Shown here in pieces: positions 22,894 to 34,800 of a stretch of 64,000 bases of DNA. How positions within the stretch are numbered: position 1 is the first letter of the stretch; every line of letters begins with the position of its first letter. The notes beneath the pieces are model-generated. The model was given only the letters and a program-made list of their open reading frames with translations, made no database searches and had not been told where the DNA came from. The translations under genes were made by a program, and so were the position numbers. This DNA comes from Daphnia pulex (Eukaryota; Arthropoda; Branchiopoda; Diplostraca; Daphniidae), in assembly GCF_021134715.1 (NCBI RefSeq), contig NC_060024.1, positions 12,632,474-12,696,473 of the forward strand, written 5' to 3'.

Positions 22894-23841
22894 TTTGTTT
22901 GTCTGCAATGTAGTTGAAAACAAATGAAATATAACATGTCAATTGGCAATAATAAATCGATCGAGATTTGATTTCGCACCTTTCCATTTGGGATTCCTGG
23001 ACGCGATTGAGAGTTGCATCACTGCATGACATATTACACGGCACTAAAATGAAAATCACCAACAGATAATCGATATATTTTATCGTCAGAGACGAATTTG
23101 TCGAAATGTTTCAGAGACAAAAGTCGAACGGACACTGGACAAATTCACGAATGGAATGGGACCTATTCTTCCTCTTTCCCCACACTCTCTACATATTGAC
23201 AATAAGCTACAACATTCACAGCTGATTGCACACAGCACACGTGCTGATGATGCAAATAGAAACTAGGTTTGTCTTGTTCTCGTCTTTGCTTCGTTAAATT
23301 CATTCCCATTCACCTTAAAACGGCTAAACGGGATCTTTCTCTCCACCAAAAAATGTAAATGGACATAGGAGGCATTTGGTGAATTTCTAAACACTCGAAT
23401 TCAGTGGCGGAGTGGCCACATAAATTGACAGACGATTTCTTCCCGGTTCGTTTGGTTGTTTACGCGAAAAACTGGAGCATGAAAACACGCGGGAGGTAGT
23501 AGGCCTAACATTTACATTTTGAAAATGGACGTGAACAAAGGATATTATATGCTCATTTTTTTTCAATTATTTCGTTGAGAATATTATTTGCAATTTGCAT
23601 TTTGCATTTTGTTGTCAGCGAATTTTGGTTCGTTTCTTAATTTTGCGCTCGACAATTTTTTAAATTTGGCAATAGTGCATCTCGTAAAAATAATGCAACC
23701 GATTTTTCTGGCTGAGTGCCTGAGTTTTTAGGGCAAAGGGCGACAGAGAAAAATAATATTTAGACATTTTTTTCGTTGACTGTTTTGAGTGCCATTTTGT
23801 AGTTTTGAGGTCTTTCAGATTAGTTAACTGTTTTCTCTAAT
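22894..23841. other. Shared upstream region between CUB gene A and LRR gene 3 (divergent)
   Basis: CUB gene A (minus) and LRR gene 3 (plus) start about 950 bp apart head to head. From 23219 onward the text is nearly the same as 10868 onward before LRR gene 1. Copy-specific indels break any shared open frame, so it looks like promoter and 5' UTR rather than coding. Confidence 0.55.
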
Positions 23842-25627
23842 ATGCCTCAGCCGAAATGGTACGGAAAATCTCTTTCGGCATTGTGTATGGACAGTATCGT
23901 CGTTAACATGGAGAAATGGACGGCATCGCGTAGTTCAGTGCACGTTTCCAGCCTCTTTTACCTTCTGCGTGAGTGTCTTTTCTTTGGAATAATTGTGTGC
24001 TTTTATTTGATTATGCCATTTTGACTATGCACACAGCTTCACATTGTCTGGAGTACATGACTCTTGAATGGGTCAAAAGAAACCACTGGGTTACAAAGGA
24101 GATGTTTGAATTGCTCCTGAACCCACATTTGAAAATTCTGGATTTATCTAAACTCGGAAAAGGTCATGATATGCATATCACTGACAGGGTTTGCATCGTG
24201 CGTTTAGCATCGGTCAGATGTTCGGTAAAAATTGATTCGTTATTTTTATATAGAAGTGAATTAATGAACAACTTTTTCAATTACAGCAACTCACTACACT
24301 GAAGATTAGTTTTTTCACAATAAATCAAGTAGAAAATACTTTTACTCCCAATTTGCAGCTTTTCGAACACCTGCAGATCCTTGAGTTATCTGGCACATTT
24401 GATGCTGGTGCTAGTTGCATGATCAATCTTGGATTAACTGATAAACCAAAACTGAGGTAGGTCTAGGGTCTACTTTAACTAAGTAAATCAACTTTCTTAA
24501 TGTCTTATATTTTTTTTTTTTCAAGGGAATTGCGAATTTATTTGTGCCCTGGCGTGACCGATTCTGTAATGCAAGTTTTCTGCAACGGTCAAAGTTCCCT
24601 TCAGAAATTATCAGTTCATGAAACGCAAGTGACTCATATCGGAATTCGATTTGCTATCGAACATTTACCAGAGCTGAAAGAATTAAATTGCGACAATAAG
24701 TCTGATATCCTCAAAGCTTTTCGTAGAATTCGTAAAGAAACCAGAGAATCAAAAAAATATTCTTTGACCAAGTGCTGGCTTATGTGGCCTCCGCCAGACG
24801 AAGTCTCCTATAAGAAAGGCAGCGTTTCATTGATGGTCGACATGTGTCCGTCGCTTGTTGATGTTTTTATACATCTAAACGACAAAGGATTTACGGATGA
24901 GGAGTTATTAGGTGAGAAAAATCTGAAATAATAAGGTATTCGCACGTGTAGGGAAACTAAGCGCAATTTTATTTCAGGTTTTCGAAAACTTAAACAAATA
25001 CGAAATCTTGGAATTCGGGTATCCTTCCTACCGTCAATCATCTCTATTCGTGGCGGAGTAATTCCTCTTCTACAAGCTCATGGTCTTACACTTGAACAAT
25101 TATATTTAACAGTGGAAGTAACAAGTGCAGAAGTCTATCTCATCATCCAATGCTGCCCGAATATTCACCGTTTGCTACTTTTTTTTGAAAGTACCAATCT
25201 GGAAACTCCCGAACCGGTGGTAGATGATGGCGTCCACTCTTCTCTTTGTTCCCTAAAGGAAGTATTTCCGTTAAAGATGCTGGAAAACATCCGTCTGTCT
25301 TCTTATTTTTCTCGATTCGCTATTTCACGCAAATTGTTGCTATTGCTTTTGTCTTCCCCTGCTCTTACAGCGGTTTCCATAGAAAAGTGTTTTACTCTTG
25401 ATGACCAGATCATCGAGGAAGCTTGCGCTAGAAACAGTTTCAAGTATTTGACCAAGTTAAAGTTTCACGGTTGTTCTAATGTGAGCCAGAAAGGAATCGA
25501 TTTTTTTCTGAACGAAGCGAATCCTTTGGACGAAATTTCTTTAAATGACTGTGGAAATGTGAACCCTGAGCGTATGACAACCATGGCTCAAGAGAAGCAT
25601 TGGAATTCGGTAAAAATAACTGTTTAA
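23842..25627 (+). CDS. Leucine-rich-repeat protein, paralogue 3 (506 aa)
   Basis: Exons 23842-23968, 24037-24224, 24287-24456, 24526-24911 and 24978-25627 join in phase. It starts MPQPKWYGKSLSALCMDSIV. Repeat units include LKILDLSKLG, LQILELSGTF, SLQKLSVHET, LPELKELNCDN, LTLEQLYLTVEV and LTKLKFHGCSNVSQKGIDFF. Exon 3 is 21 nt shorter than in paralogues 1 and 2 and is the most diverged part. The exon 5 acceptor is normal (TTTCAG/G), unlike paralogue 2. Substitutions are scattered, so this copy looks functional. Role unknown, as for paralogue 1. Confidence 0.8.
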
Positions 25628-26001
25628 TATTAGAGGTGATCGCAGTGAGATGGGCGGACAGAAATGCGATCCAATATTTCTTTTAAAAGTTTCGTTTCCT
25701 GTTCGAACACTTTTTCTTTATTTTTATATGCTTTTCAAAAGAAAAAGAATATTGTTTTTGTCAAATTTCTTTTATCTTTGGTACTCAAGAAATATTAAAG
25801 AAATTCAATAACATCTATGTTTTCATACTTTATTCCACAAATTTTTAATAGGTTTTAATTCAGGGGATGGCTACACTGATTCCGATAAGCTAAACAAATC
25901 TTATTTTGTGTTTGTATATTATTTAGGACATGATTTTCATTAATTTTTTGTAAATTCGCTTAAATGTCTGTTGTAATTTGGTCAAACTAGATTCCTATAT
26001 C

Positions 26002-26336
26002 CTATTCCTTCAAGCTGATGATGTTAGAAATATTGGCGTCGTTCTCAGGTGATCCAACTTTGACAGTTCGACTGGGCTCTGTTGGTGCTGGACTGGTGAA
26101 GGTATTCGTTGCTACTGGTGTTTCGTTTGATGCCTGGAAACACGGTCTACCAGGACCGGTAGACCGTGCTGGAAAAGTAGGAAAAGAATTTAACTTATTA
26201 TGATTCAAAATGGTCAAATGTGGCTGTGTCGAATATCTGATGAGGTTAGAAGTAACTTCAGGAGTACCCCTAGTTGGTGGTTCGGTTGTTGGCATATCGG
26301 TCGTCATTGGCCTGCCAATTGTTGGAATATATTTAG
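26002..26336 (-). pseudogene. CUB gene terminal-exon fragment, copy C
   Basis: Copy of the last exon of CUB gene B (16889-16528), lying downstream of LRR gene 3 exactly as the original lies downstream of LRR gene 2. The frame reads MTTDMPTTEPPTRGTPEVTS and ends early (NIISLKE) compared with copy B. Similarity stops just beyond the exon start, and no upstream exons follow, so it is a severed tail. It has gained a palindromic insertion at 26141-26168. Confidence 0.7.
26141..26168. repeat. Short palindromic insertion
   Basis: CACGGTCTAC, eight bases, then GTAGACCGTG: a 10-bp perfect stem absent from the matching place in CUB gene B (about 16728). It adds codons to the fragment without changing frame far downstream. 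Confidence 0.7.
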
Positions 26337-26584
26337 CTGTTGTCGTAGATAGTTGAGCTCTCCATACCCATATGTCTTAACTTGTGGTTTTACCGGTTTT
26401 ACAAATTTTATTTGGCTTTTATTTGGCGGATAAGAAAGTAAAATTATGATCTGACAACGTTGGTAAAACTGTCAGTTCAGTCTCAGTCGAACATTTATAT
26501 TTTTTTCGTCTGGAATCTTTTTAGTGTAACCGAACGTCAAAATTCGTTTATTTTTTTTTGTAACTATTGTATAGTGTTTCATCA

Positions 26585-27644
26585 ATGGCGAGCATATTTT
26601 GTTGTTTTAGAGGCTGTGCCAGTTTCCTTGATCTTGGGTTTGCGACTCCAACAGTACCCACAAAAAAGCAGCCTGTAATAGCCTTAGATCAACAACAAAT
26701 TGGTACAGGATTTAACTTTTTCTAAAAAAATCAATAATTGTTTATGGTTTCATTAGGAAATTCCTCAGTTAATTTGGAATTTTTTTTATTAAAAAGTGCA
26801 ATAGTAAATTCATTTGAACAATTTTAAAGTGTCTTTTACAATTTTCAAACTGTATTGTTTGTTTGTATTAATGAATATTGAATCATTTTCCCAGGTCAAG
26901 AAGTAGTACTTGTTAAAGATGGAACAAGAATATGTGGCACTGGCGGAGCACTTGGGAACACAGCTGTAAGTTACAAAACAAATAATATTGTTCTGTTAAT
27001 AAAGTGTTGTATTGTAATAATGCAGATTATGCAAGACAAAGCTTATTTTGAAGTGAGGCTTCAACAGTCAGGTTAGTTCACCTACCAGTAATCATTAAGA
27101 AAACATTACTCTTTGATTGAATGCATCAGGTATATTTTTTTAAACCAAATTTTATAGGTGTTTGGGGAATTGGACTTGGTTCGGAAAAGGCAGATCTGAA
27201 TGTTATTCCAATGGGGAATGATGCAGATTCTTGGGTTATGTGCTCAGATGGTTATCTTCGTCACAACAAGGAAGAAATGCACAGAATTACACAACTACCA
27301 CAAGAAGGGGACACCATAGTAAGTCTCAACTCACAAGATTTATAAATCTATTTCTAAATATACATTCATATTACAGGGAGTTAGCTACAATCACATTGAA
27401 CTGAACTTTTACTTGAATGGTCAAAAATTGGACTGCCCATTCACTAATGTAAGAGGACAAGTGTATCCAGCAGTATATGGTAAAAGGAAATGATTATTTC
27501 ACATTAATTCACCGTTTATTTACATTTAAATTTATTACAGTGGATGACGGAGCTGTACTGGACATTGTTTTTGAAAATTTTGTGCGCGATCCTCCACCAG
27601 GGTTTGACAAAATCATGTTGGAACAATCTCTCTTAGAAACATAG
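26585..27644 (+). CDS. SPRYD7: SPRY domain-containing protein 7
   Basis: Exons 26585-26702, 26895-26965, 27026-27071, 27158-27318, 27377-27479 and 27541-27644 give exactly 200 residues, close to the vertebrate protein. It starts MASIFCCFRGCASF (a cysteine-rich head as in the family), then EVVLVKDGTRICGTGGALGN, YFEVRLQQSGVWGIGLGSEK, LPQEGDTIGVSYNHIELNFY, GQVYPAVYVDDGAVLDIVFE and the ending PPPGFDKIMLEQSLLET. One SPRY (B30.2-like) fold spans most of it. The cellular role of this family is poorly known; SPRY domains bind protein partners. It faces the PIX gene tail to tail with only about 100 bp between stops. Confidence 0.93.
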
Positions 27645-27742
27645 GATAGTAAATCATTAAAAACTAAATTCAATTATCACGCCAAAGTTTCACACTCATC
27701 ATCTGCTTTGAATCATTCCATTTACCTAACTGTTTCGCTATT

Positions 27743-30700
27743 TTAGGGCAGAACGTTCTTCAGTAGCTCGACTTCTTTTGCTAGGGACGTTACTTGATTC
27801 TGCAGCTCACGTACTTGATCCCGCAATGCATATACGGTGTCAACCAAACTTCTGAATGTCAAAGATATAAATGATTTAGTTAACATGAATGGCTCCCCGA
27901 TCTGTTTGATTTCGATTCATTTTCTCCAGTCTTCTATAAATAATATCGTTTGTATAATCATGAAAGAAAACAATATACCTTTCCTCTACAACCGTACGAG
28001 TCCCTTGCACTTCTTCGACGATGATTTTTTCTTCTTCGGCAATCAGCACTTGTGGTGATTCTAGCAATGCTTCGGGGGAACCATTCATTATATAAGTCTA
28101 GGCGTTCATCCAAACTTCAACATACGAAATTGCTTACCTGATTTGACTGTTTGGCGTGACCTTGCAGTCAAACTACAATAGGCTTCTACTAGCTTAAGCA
28201 GTTGTGAATCATCATCGTAGTTTAGTTCTTTGCCAAAAAACAAAAAATCATTAGTTACGATGACAACTTGAATCAAATGTATATCGGTTTTCATACCTCT
28301 TTTCTTAAAAGACTTGTTAATAACTCTTTTGTTAGTTCTTTCTTGGCAAGGTCGTGTCGTGATGGGAAGCGATGGACGGAGAGAGGAGTAAGTCCAAACT
28401 CTGGCGATGATTCACCCCCAAAACAAAAAAAGAATTGATATATTTCCTGATTGTTTTTTTTTTTTCGAAACTAGTTTTATTTCTAACCTGTTATTGATGG
28501 TTGGGTTGGAAGCCGAGGCGAGAGAGAAATGCTGGTTTTGGTGGTACTGCTGGCTTCCCGCTGGACCCGACAGAGTATGTTGGACGGGTGGGCGTGCTAC
28601 TACCGGTGTGCTCCCTCGGCTCGTCAATGCACTCGACGTTCGTATGGCATCTGCCTGCTTCTGATGCACTGACTGGATAGAAGTTGAGGGTGGAACGTTT
28701 TGTAGGGGAGTCTAAAATAAAATGAAAAGGGAAAAACAAGTAATTTTAGCACACAGTTGCGACTAGATAATACTGCAGATTATGTTCGCAATATTCCACA
28801 AATACACATGCTAGACCAAAGAGAAATAATAAAAAAAAAAAAATCCGGGCTGTTAGTATATGATCGCTCACTACTTCAGGCTCCATGCGCAAGTGCGTCC
28901 ATTTAGACGGGAAGCTCATCCTTCGGGAATTTTTCGACATTCAAAAACTGGACGCCTACAAACTCGCAATTTACGAGATTATCAAGTGCGGAAATCCCAG
29001 GCGAACTTGTTTTGAAGGAAGATCACAAAGAGGAGTTCCTTGGTGGAAAGGCAAAATGACTTTGAGAAGTTACGAGAAGCTAAAGCAGCACCAACCCTCG
29101 CACCGGATTTGATTGATTGATCGAATCGGATTGCTTAGAGAAAAGAAAAAAATATAAAAATAAATAAAAGAGGGCGATTTGTACGGGATGGTGCACGAGT
29201 TGGGCTTCGGAATAGGGGGGAACGGGGTAGGGGGAAAGGCAATCAATCAACGCCAACCGTTTGAAGGGGATCTCTTCTGCATAAGTGAGCAGCAGATTCC
29301 AAGACAAGAAAACAAGGATAAGAAAATCATCCGCTACGTTCCATCCCCCTTGCCTGTAGGGAAATGAAGAGAAGGAAATGGAGGAGTCGGCGACTGTGCC
29401 AGCAAAACCGCGGCGGAAACTTTCGCTTTTCGCCACCAGTGGGCGTACAGTGTGGACCGGTACACCGGAGCGACGGGCGAAGAATTGCTGGCAGTATCGG
29501 GTTCTGATGGCGTGCCAGTGGCGTCACGACTTTGTGACGGAGTAGCAGCTCCTCCCACATCGGCCAGCCCGGAATCAAAAGAAACGTTTGAGACCCAAGC
29601 GCCGACGGTTGTTGACGTATAAAATCGTTGAACTGGTCCTTCGGCTCTGTCGGCAGTCGGTTCTTTGAAGCTGAATCGGGTAATGCACAAGTCCAACGGT
29701 GGAGGAAGTGATTGGGAACGAGAGGGAAACCTCGGAGATTTAGGCGAAAAGAAAGAAGAGCAATCTAAACTTTCGCTGAAACCTCCGCGTGTCCTGGATT
29801 TAGGAGACCAGCAGTGGGTTTTCACGCCAGTTGCTCCCGAGATCAAGGGAGAAGAGCGCGAGGAGGAAGAAGAACTGGTAGAGGAGGAAGTGGATCGACT
29901 CCAACTGCGGACAATGAAGGGAACCCCCATTGTCAACTCCTTTTCAATGTACATACTTCGTGTTTGTGTGCTGGACCGTTGAGACTGACCAGTTGACAAG
30001 TGACACTCGGCCCGGCATTGTCTCAGAAAACGATTCAAATTGTCTGTCTCGACATTTGCCGATGAACTGATGAAGGCACAACCTAGAATGAGCCTCCGCT
30101 CGTGTTCGGCCTTCCCCCCATCAAGAATTTCACGCAATCGTAGGCGAGTTAACAGACCAGCTTTGATCAGAAGAGCGAGATAGCGAGTCATCAGCCGGAA
30201 CGGTGGACGACTTACGCAAGAAACAGCAGATGACGACGACGACGAAATCGTTGGATTCCGAATCTGTTTCTGAAGTAATTCCATCAAGCGAAGCCGTTCT
30301 TCTTTTGAAGGGCAGCTGACAATAATTCTCTCTGACCCTGAAACTGATCAACAACAATTTTCCGTTAATAAAAAGGAGGGCAAACCAATTTTAATCCCAT
30401 GTCTTACCCAATAGTTCGAATGTAAGGCTACGAGATGTTTCAGAATCCTCTTGTATGTTTAAAGACATCCCTGAAAGGTTATATTTTTTCTAAAATAAAT
30501 AAAAAGACGAGACATTTGAGTGATAAGTAAAAATGCAGTTAACATGAAAAACTATTTCAACAAGTAAATCACCTCAAAAACGAAGGCCGACAACCGTTGG
30601 CTCACTGAGAGTAAAATGACGCACTGACTGAAAAGAACCAAGTGCCGATCCTTAGTTTCTGTAATCGGAGTTGTTGTTGTGATCTTGACAGGTCCCATGT

Positions 30701-32172
30701 AAATAAGCTCACCAAGGCGCTGTGGTTCGTCACCTTCCCAACATCGGACAGAACCACACAATACTTCAAGCTCTTGTTCTTTTTGACGACGTACGGAAGC
30801 GCAATGCGACTATTATTTTTTTGGCAAATTGGGTTGATGATTTTAACGACAATTAATATAAAGGTAAAATTTAAAAGGAATTATTACAGCAAGGTTTTGG
30901 TAGACGAAAACCGATCGTTGAGTATCTCCTCTATCTGGGTGAAATTCTTCCATGTGTCGTTCAAGTTCTTGCAAACAACCTTTAAAGACAAATTGTGTTA
31001 ATAATGTATTCCTTAAAGGTAAGTTGAAGATCTAACTCTTCTACTTGATCTAACCTCCATAGCGTTCCAGTCGTCGAAAGGGACGACTAAGCCCGGCAGT
31101 CAGAAAGACCAGGCCTGGGCTACGTCCTCCAAGACCTTCGACAAATGAACCCAACTTTTCCCTGGCGCAATTAAATTATTACATTAATGATTTACACATT
31201 CAAGTTTTGAACATACTTGTAATTTTCAAGGATACAGACAGTCCTGGGGTGATTACTGCAATACTCAGTGTGGGCAGACTTTATTTTCTCAGCCTGCATG
31301 TATATAATTTACTGGATAAGACATTTACCTTCTTTAATAAATGATAATGCTTACCATGCTAAGGAAGATACTTCCAACTCGCTGTTCAAGACTCGATTTT
31401 TCATAGCAATCTTCTAACAACCTGTTAAAAGTTGCATGTAGGTCTACAATTTCTGGTAAGTTTCTCACAATTTTACTGTATTCATCAGCTGTCAATCTGA
31501 GGAAAGTAAAAGATAGATTCATTCATTTTTTAACAGTTTTAAATATGTTCAGCTTACATGTCTGAATTCCCCAGAGGTGTGAGTACAGTCTTTAGTAGTG
31601 TCTGCATTTCTGAGATGTAACTCTTTTCAGAATCAATAATATCTTTTAAAATTAGATTTCGATTGACTGTCTGCTGTTCTGGAACAGTTTCTACTGCGAA
31701 AATAGTCTGGGGTGGCTTTGCACCTGCAAAGAAGATATTAACTCTACAATCAATTTACGTTTGTTAAGTCTACAACTTACCAATTATTCCTATATCTTTG
31801 ACATAGTTAGATGGAAACCAACCAGTCTTTCCTTCAAATGTTCCTTCCCACCAACCACCTTCTTCCTTCTGAGTGATAGTTATAATATCCCCTTTCTTGA
31901 AATTCAACTAGAAACAAGTACAAATTAAAAAGCAAATTAAAAATAGCTAATTTTTAACAGACAAATTAAATCAATTGTCAATTAATAAAATGTCAATCAC
32001 ATGAAATGAATAGCATAAGGGATATGTAAAGAAATGAGATATATAACCTGCCAAACGTTCCTTAACAACTCATATTACATGTAATATTAAACAAACCAAC
32101 CTCATCATTATTTTTCCCTTTAAAGCTATACACAGCCTGCACTTGAGTGATAGCTGGAGGTTCCGAAATCAT
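27743..32172 (-). CDS. ARHGEF7: PIX-family Rho guanine nucleotide exchange factor (ARHGEF7-like), about 613 aa
   Basis: Activates Rac/Cdc42 at adhesions and binds PAK and GIT. Exons: 32172-32101, 31907-31781, 31723-31558, 31496-31355, 31293-31217, 31161-31055, 30979-30888, 30810-30573, 30489-30408, 30337-30216, 28711-28488, 28400-28297, 28227-28138, 28069-27979, 27851-27743. Order: SH3 ([28 protein letters not shown]), DH ([35 protein letters not shown]), PH ([21 protein letters not shown]), a Pro/Ser linker, a helical segment ([20 protein letters not shown]) and the C-terminal PIX signature ([33 protein letters not shown]), a trimeric coiled coil. Exon 8 has six T at 30780-30785 where five are needed; with five it reads [16 protein letters not shown] as in relatives. 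The 28069 acceptor is the least certain. Confidence 0.9.
28885..29112 (+). CDS. Unclassified 75-codon open frame inside a PIX intron, opposite strand
   Basis: It starts [20 protein letters not shown] and contains [20 protein letters not shown]. The composition is protein-like and base composition is higher in GC than the surroundings. There is a stop just upstream in frame. It could be a retrocopy fragment or an exon of an antisense transcript. No family recognised. Confidence 0.2.
   Translation: MRKCVHLDGKLILREFFDIQKLDAYKLAIYEIIKCGNPRRTCFEGRSQRGVPWWKGKMTLRSYEKLKQHQPSHRI
29334..30215 (-). CDS. Possible alternative long exon of PIX (read-through of exon 10 donor)
   Basis: The frame of PIX exon 10 stays open past its GTAAGT donor at 30215 for nearly 300 codons, to 29334. 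It is rich in Ser, Arg and Pro ([33 protein letters not shown]) and then has a less repetitive part, [20 protein letters not shown] and [18 protein letters not shown]. An isoform using it would lack the C-terminal coiled coil. Alternatively the openness is a by-product of AG-rich sequence. It could also be split by further introns. Confidence 0.35.
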   Translation of the reverse strand, partial: VSRPPFRLMTRYLALLIKAGLLTRLRLREILDGGKAEHERRLILGCAFISSSANVETDNLNRFLRQCRAECHLSTGQSQRSSTQTRSMYIEKELTMGVPFIVRSWSRSTSSSTSSSSSSRSSPLISGATGVKTHCWSPKSRTRGGFSESLDCSSFFSPKSPRFPSRSQSLPPPLDLCITRFSFKEPTADRAEGPVQRFYTSTTVGAWVSNVSFDSGLADVGGAATPSQSRDATGTPSEPDTASNSSPVAPVYRSTLYAHWWRKAKVSAAVLLAQSPTPPFPSLHFPTGKGDGT

Positions 32173-32401
32173 TTTCCTTGACAAGTTGAGCAGCAGTACC
32201 TAAGATAACCAATAAAGACAAGTATTAGTCAAGTCTGTGGGGTAGGTTTGTTCTTGATTTCATTCTCACTATTAATACACTAGGTCAGGGTACAATTCCT
32301 TTGCAATTAGTCTAGCAACAGTTTCTACACAACAAATCTATGAAATATTTGTCTTTGTGAGAAATATTCCAAGGAATAATCGGTATTTGAGCCCTTTTAC
32401 T
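32173..32401. other. Upstream of PIX
   Basis: 5' UTR or promoter of PIX, AT-rich, with no clear TATA box. It ends at the 8-bp target duplication of the palindromic element. Confidence 0.45.
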
Positions 32402-32409
32402 ATTTTAGA
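32402..32409. repeat. Target-site duplication, left
   Basis: ATTTTAGA, repeated at 35625-35632 right after the element's other end. Confidence 0.75.
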
Positions 32410-32675
32410 CAACCCATGTCTGACTGCACAAGTGCAATATATCGCACAAGTCGTGCGCCACTTTTCCTCTCGCGCTTCCCTATTACGCTAGTGTCGTCTG
32501 GTGGGGAACGGCGACAACTCGTTTTCTGTCAACACCATTCTGCATGCAAAAGGACTAATGTACTGCTCATGTAATCTAAATTGTTTTTTTATTATTAATC
32601 TATGCATTTTAAAGGTACTACATCTTCTAAATCCCTAAAAACTCAGTGAAGATGAGACTAAGGTTACAAGAATTA

Positions 32676-33248
32676 CACCATTCCCCCCTAAGTCTCAGGA
32701 ATACATAGACATTTGCAGCAGTGTGTATGTGGTAAGCAAAAAGAATTGTTGGTGTACAGCATAAATACATTTTCCCTTTATAACCAGGAAAGATTATTAT
32801 ACCCCATGCTTCAATTGAATGGACTACCAGCATATTTTCTGAATAAATGGAGTGGTAGCATATACTAAATTCAAAGATGCAACACGAAGAAGAAGCTGTG
32901 CATTTGTGGAATTTTGTGATTCCGAGTCAGCTGCCAAAGCTGTCACAGTAAGTGTTCTTTACATATTTAGGCAGTAACAATTAATACCTAAACGGAGACA
33001 ATGCTGAGAGCTCATTCAAAAATTTTATAGGAATATGCAGCCTCCAGCGAGTATCATGTATTGACTGAAGATCCAGGGCAGTCATGTAGTATTCAGGTGT
33101 TTGATGCAGAGTGTGTAAACTACTTTCTAATTGAACAATTGAAAGTTGTTCACTTTACCTTTTTTATTTATTTTAATTTGATTTTGTTCTTACAGGAGCC
33201 AAGACGAAAAGGGGGACAAGAAGAAAACGAGCACAAAACTAGACACGG
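32676..33248 (+). pseudogene. LARP7-like RRM gene fragment, left arm
   Basis: Pieces of a split coding sequence survive: FPPKSQEYIDICSSVYV before a GT donor, then IIIPHASIEWTTSIFSE, then RRRSCAFVEFCDSESAAKAV (an RRM RNP1-like strand and following helix) up to a donor near 32950, then EYAASSEYHVL and a basic EPRRKGGQEENEHKTRH. The order and spacing resemble the first RRM of La-related protein 7. In-frame stops (after IFSE) break it. Identification rests on pattern recognition. Confidence 0.5.
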
Positions 33249-33469
33249 AGGAAGCAGGCAGATCATTTCCAAGTTCCGTGTGTTGTTGAATGCTCAAGAA
33301 ACATTTTAAATATTATGTGATAAATTCAAATTTTTAAACACGCACCAATGCTTGTAGTGTACCCGTATTAAACTTCAATAAAAAATATGTGATAGTTCAA
33401 AAAATGAGAATTTATTAGTTTGTTCACTATCAACAAAAGATCGACTCTTTATATTTCAAATTAGGATTT

Positions 33470-34600
33470 CGCGTTGATAATGGAGTGTATTAATGCAGTA
33501 TTTTCCCTATTTCATAGGTGGAAGTTTGCATAGCATGACTAGCGTCAGTTTAAACATCTTCCGGCATGAATTAAAGGTAGATGCATATAAAATGCAGTGT
33601 TTTTGAACTCATATTCGGGTTCCGCGTGAAAATCTGAGTAAGAACATTCATCTGATTACTATTGGCGGACGCCTGCATTAGCATGATTTGCGTCAACGTG
33701 AAAAATCGTTCGACGTGAATTACAGGCACACGCATACAAGAAAGAGTTTTTTTGAACTCATATTCGGATTCCGCGTAAAAAGTTTAGCTTAATTAATTGT
33801 TTTCGTTATTTTTGCGTTATCCTGTGCAGCACGATGTGCGTCAGCGTGAAAAATCGTTCGGCGTGAATTACAGGTACACGCATATAAAATAGCCAGTTTT
33901 TCAAATCATTTTTGAATTCAGCGTAAAAAGTTGAGTCTACTTCATGATTTTCATCATTTTTAGAGGCAGCCTGCAAGAGTTATTCGTTTTTGACGAATTT
34001 TTTCATAGAAACAAAACGACGCAGTTCTCTTTAATTATCTAGGCGACCTTTTTTCGAAATTTTTTTTTGTCGCAAACGACAAATTCCCCCCTTAAATAAT
34101 GAAATTAACACCTGATACTCAAATTTAAACGCTGAATCCATATATGAAGTCAAATACCGACTTTTTTAAATGCATCTACCGTTATTTCACGCCGAACGGT
34201 TTCTCACGCTCACGTAAAGCACGCTATACACTACAGGCTTCCGCCAATAATAATAAAGTGATAGTTTTTACGCAACTTTCAACGTTGAATGCGAATATGA
34301 GTTCAAAAAAACTCTATATTATATGCATCTACCCGTAATTCACGCCGGATGGTTTTTCACGCCGACGCTCATCATGCTATGCAGGATAACGCAAAAATAA
34401 CGAAAAATAAGAATAATGATCAACTTTTGACGCGGAATCCGAATATGAGTTAAAAAAACTATATCTTATATGCATTAACCCCCGTAATTCACGCCGGACG
34501 GTTTCTCACGCCGACGCTCGATCTATGCAGACTTCCTAAAATAATGGAAAAAATTACACTACACTCAATTTTTCACGCGGAATCCAAATTTGAAATAAAA
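33470..34600. repeat. Inverted clusters of units of about 135 bp in the element core
   Basis: On the left, three units recur about every 135 bp, each with a phrase like CGTGAATTACAGGTACACGC followed by ACTCATATTCGGATTCCGCG (near 33585, 33716, 33860). On the right the same phrases appear reversed (near 34190, 34290, 34440). The arms meet about 34,050. Identity is lower than in the outer arms. Confidence 0.7.
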
Positions 34601-34800
34601 AACCGTCTAACTAACTAGTGAATTCTCATTATTTATAATTTATAGCTTTTATTGTTGTCTTTTATTATGTATTACATGGATACACTACAGGCATGTTAAG
34701 TGTCTTAACGAATTTGTATTTCTCATTGTAGCATTTAGCATTTTTCTTGAGCATGCCGCACCGTGGAACTACAGTGTCTAGGGGTTCTTCCAGGGTTCTT

